Shown here: one piece after another, positions 62,280 through 64,000 of the stretch | Layout of the letters: every line of letters starts with the position of its first letter | Position numbering within the stretch: position 1 is the stretch's first letter | Assembly (NCBI GenBank): GCA_036583965.1 | Contig: JAZBQD010000013.1 | Location: forward strand, 3,078,144 to 3,142,143 | Source of the DNA: Prunella strophiata | Taxonomy: Eukaryota > Chordata > Aves > Passeriformes > Prunellidae | Length of the DNA: 64,000 nt | Reading direction: 5' to 3' | Notes under the pieces: generated by a model | The model's database searches: none | What the model was told of the DNA's origin: nothing | What the model saw: the letters and a program-made list of their open reading frames with translations, nothing else | Translations under genes and position numbers: made by a program

Positions 62280-64000
62280 GTGAGTGGCTGTTCTTTAGTT
62301 CAAAAGCTGGTGTATATAGAGCAGGAATGTCTGAGCACCTGCAGACCCAAACAGATCCCAAGGAAATGGGGCAGAAGCATGTGTTTGGTTATGGCACATT
62401 GAGCAAGTTTGCTTGTTACACTGAGGAAGGAACTACTGAAGAGTTAATTCTGTTCATCTCCAATCCCCCCATTATTGTGATGTTCTGTCTCACTTAGAGT
62501 TTCAAATTGCCCTCTTTAATATTTGGGGTTTTATGTGTGCATGTGCATGTTGATGTGGCTTTTTCAGATGTATCCAGGGGAGCAGGATTTTGTCAGAACT
62601 GTAAAGAGCAAATCCCAGGTGCCCTCACAGGAAGTTTCTTCTGATCAGAAAAGAACAATTCTTCTAGCAGGCCACCTGTTCCCCTGATTTCTCTAGTCTA
62701 TCTTTAGAAGAAAAACAATTGGCAATTTTTTTTTTTTTTTGCTACTCATGCATTATATCCTACGAAGCTGACTATCAGGTAGCACTTTTTTTTGGTCCAA
62801 ATTCATTTTAGCAAAGCTCCTGTATACTTTAAGGTCAGTTTTGATTTCTACTTCAGTTACTTCTTTTTCAGCCACTTCACTATGTTGGACAGAAATGCTT
62901 CTGTAGGTCAGCAGTGTTTGAGGGTAGTGGCAGTAGCAAGCTGCTTAGTTGTAAGAGAGAGGGCAGGATTAACAAATAGCAGTGATTGTCACTGCAGCAA
63001 GCAAAGGCCCAGGCTCCCTCCTCTGGGAGGGCTTATTCTATGTTTTGGCTGTTTGACAACAGTCTGACACAACCAAGCAGAAGGAGCCCTTTCCCAAGCT
63101 GGGACATGTCCTTATGTAAGTGTTTATAATAAATGCTGACAGAAAAAAAGCAGAGGCAGGAGTGTTACATAAGGGGCAAAACACAGAGTGCTGCTTGTCG
63201 AGGAATCTGATTTGGGGTGTCACTTCAGAGAATGCTGTCTTGTGTGCTGGCAGGAACAGCAGCCACTGCTGCACGCTTGTAGGCAGCTTTGAAAAGCAGC
63301 CAAAATGCTGACAGGAAACCCCAGCAGCTCTGCCTGCTTGAGATCACGAGCCTCAGGAGGAGCAAGTGGTGCCTGTCCCACCCTCTCTCCTGTCCTCAGT
63401 GGGAGGAAGCAACTAGACCAATGTTGGGCTTTGTCCAAAGGCAGCTTTACTTCTCCAGTCACAGAGAGCTCACAGCAGGGATGTAGTGCAGGTTTACTGT
63501 CTCCTTCCTTGCCTTCCTCTCAAAATTGCATGTGCAAGCTGTCAGGTTTGGGTAGTAGGTGTGGTGAGAAACCTTTAATGGATTTAGTAGTTTTTGGTAT
63601 ACATAGCTTTTCTGGAGACAACATGCTATTAATGCCAAATCCATTTTTAAAGCAAGGCAGTTCTTCCGCAGCAGAAATTACAGAGGTGTTCCTTCACTTA
63701 GCAACAGGCTGGAGACTGAGGTAGGTTTGAGGAGCTGGTTGTGGCATTAAGCTGGTATAGCTGCAGTGGCAGAAGGCAGGACCAGCTCTGAAGTCAGCTT
63801 TAATACTTTCTGGACAGCTTAATTTGCTGCAACAAAAGGCAGAAGCTGTCATCACCTCCAGTATTTGTTTCAGATGAAGCAGGTTACAGAAGCTCTTTTC
63901 CACAGCAGTGGCCTCTGCACTGTCTCACTTCTCCCCTGGGCCTGCACCAGGCAGTGCTGTGGGACTGTAAAGGATAAGGAAACATATGGCAGCTCTGTGG
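62280..64000 (+). other. PIK3IP1: PIK3IP1 intron 5 (partial)
   Basis: No sequence resembling the final PIK3IP1 exon (expected to continue GKDLKEQHDQK as in human) is visible. A T-tract is at about 62728-62742. I see no other feature to the window edge. Confidence 0.7.

Noticed and set aside
1..64000. tRNA, rRNA, CRISPR or bacterial-type operons
   Set aside because: None seen; splice signals, CpG islands and CR1/MIR elements show vertebrate nuclear DNA, so such searches do not apply or gave nothing.

Overview
The window is nuclear DNA from a vertebrate, almost certainly a bird. It has compact intron-exon genes with GT-AG splice sites and CpG-island promoters. A typical avian CR1 LINE 3' end, with the ATTCTATG-type tail, lies near 18.0-18.2 kb, a second CR1 fragment lies near 38.9 kb, and decayed MIR-like SINE pieces are scattered between. 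Four conserved genes appear in the order and relative orientation of the human 22q12 block EIF4ENIF1-DRG1-PATZ1-PIK3IP1, here packed into 64 kb. Species-level assignment is not possible by eye; passerine is a guess.

Layout: (1) 1-12.0 kb, plus strand: the last 12 coding exons and the 3' UTR of EIF4ENIF1 (4E-T). The gene starts left of the window. Its terminal exon carries an apparent 2-bp deletion that breaks the frame. (2) 13.3-18.6 kb, minus strand: the complete nine-exon DRG1, 367 codons, converging on EIF4ENIF1. (3) 18.2-20.0 kb: the DRG1 CpG island with a TCTCGCGAGA palindrome, then about 0.7 kb of compound TG/GA-rich minisatellite, then a second GC-rich block. (4) 20.0-27.3 kb: AT-rich intergenic DNA with one well-formed but unidentified candidate exon at 23.7 kb. 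(5) 27.3-47.3 kb, plus strand: the PATZ1 CpG island and the complete five-exon PATZ1 long form (692 codons), including a non-canonical GC-AG intron. (6) 47.3-59.0 kb: intergenic DNA with old SINE remnants and no supported gene. (7) 59.0 kb to the right edge, plus strand: the PIK3IP1 CpG island and its first five coding exons (signal peptide, kringle, stalk, transmembrane helix). The cytoplasmic-tail exon lies beyond 64,000.

The genes do not form an operon. Each has its own function: 4E-T in mRNA repression and P-bodies, DRG1 as a ribosome-associated GTPase, PATZ1 as a BTB/AT-hook/zinc-finger transcription factor, and PIK3IP1 as a membrane inhibitor of PI3K. I saw no new multi-gene system. The observations most worth checking are the EIF4ENIF1 frameshift, the PATZ1 GC-AG junction, the candidate exon at 23.7 kb, the DRG1 poly(A) signal that overlaps its stop codon, the DRG1-proximal minisatellite, and a perfect FOXO-type site in the PIK3IP1 promoter. 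All calls were made by reading the sequence and from remembered human protein sequences; no database search was run.
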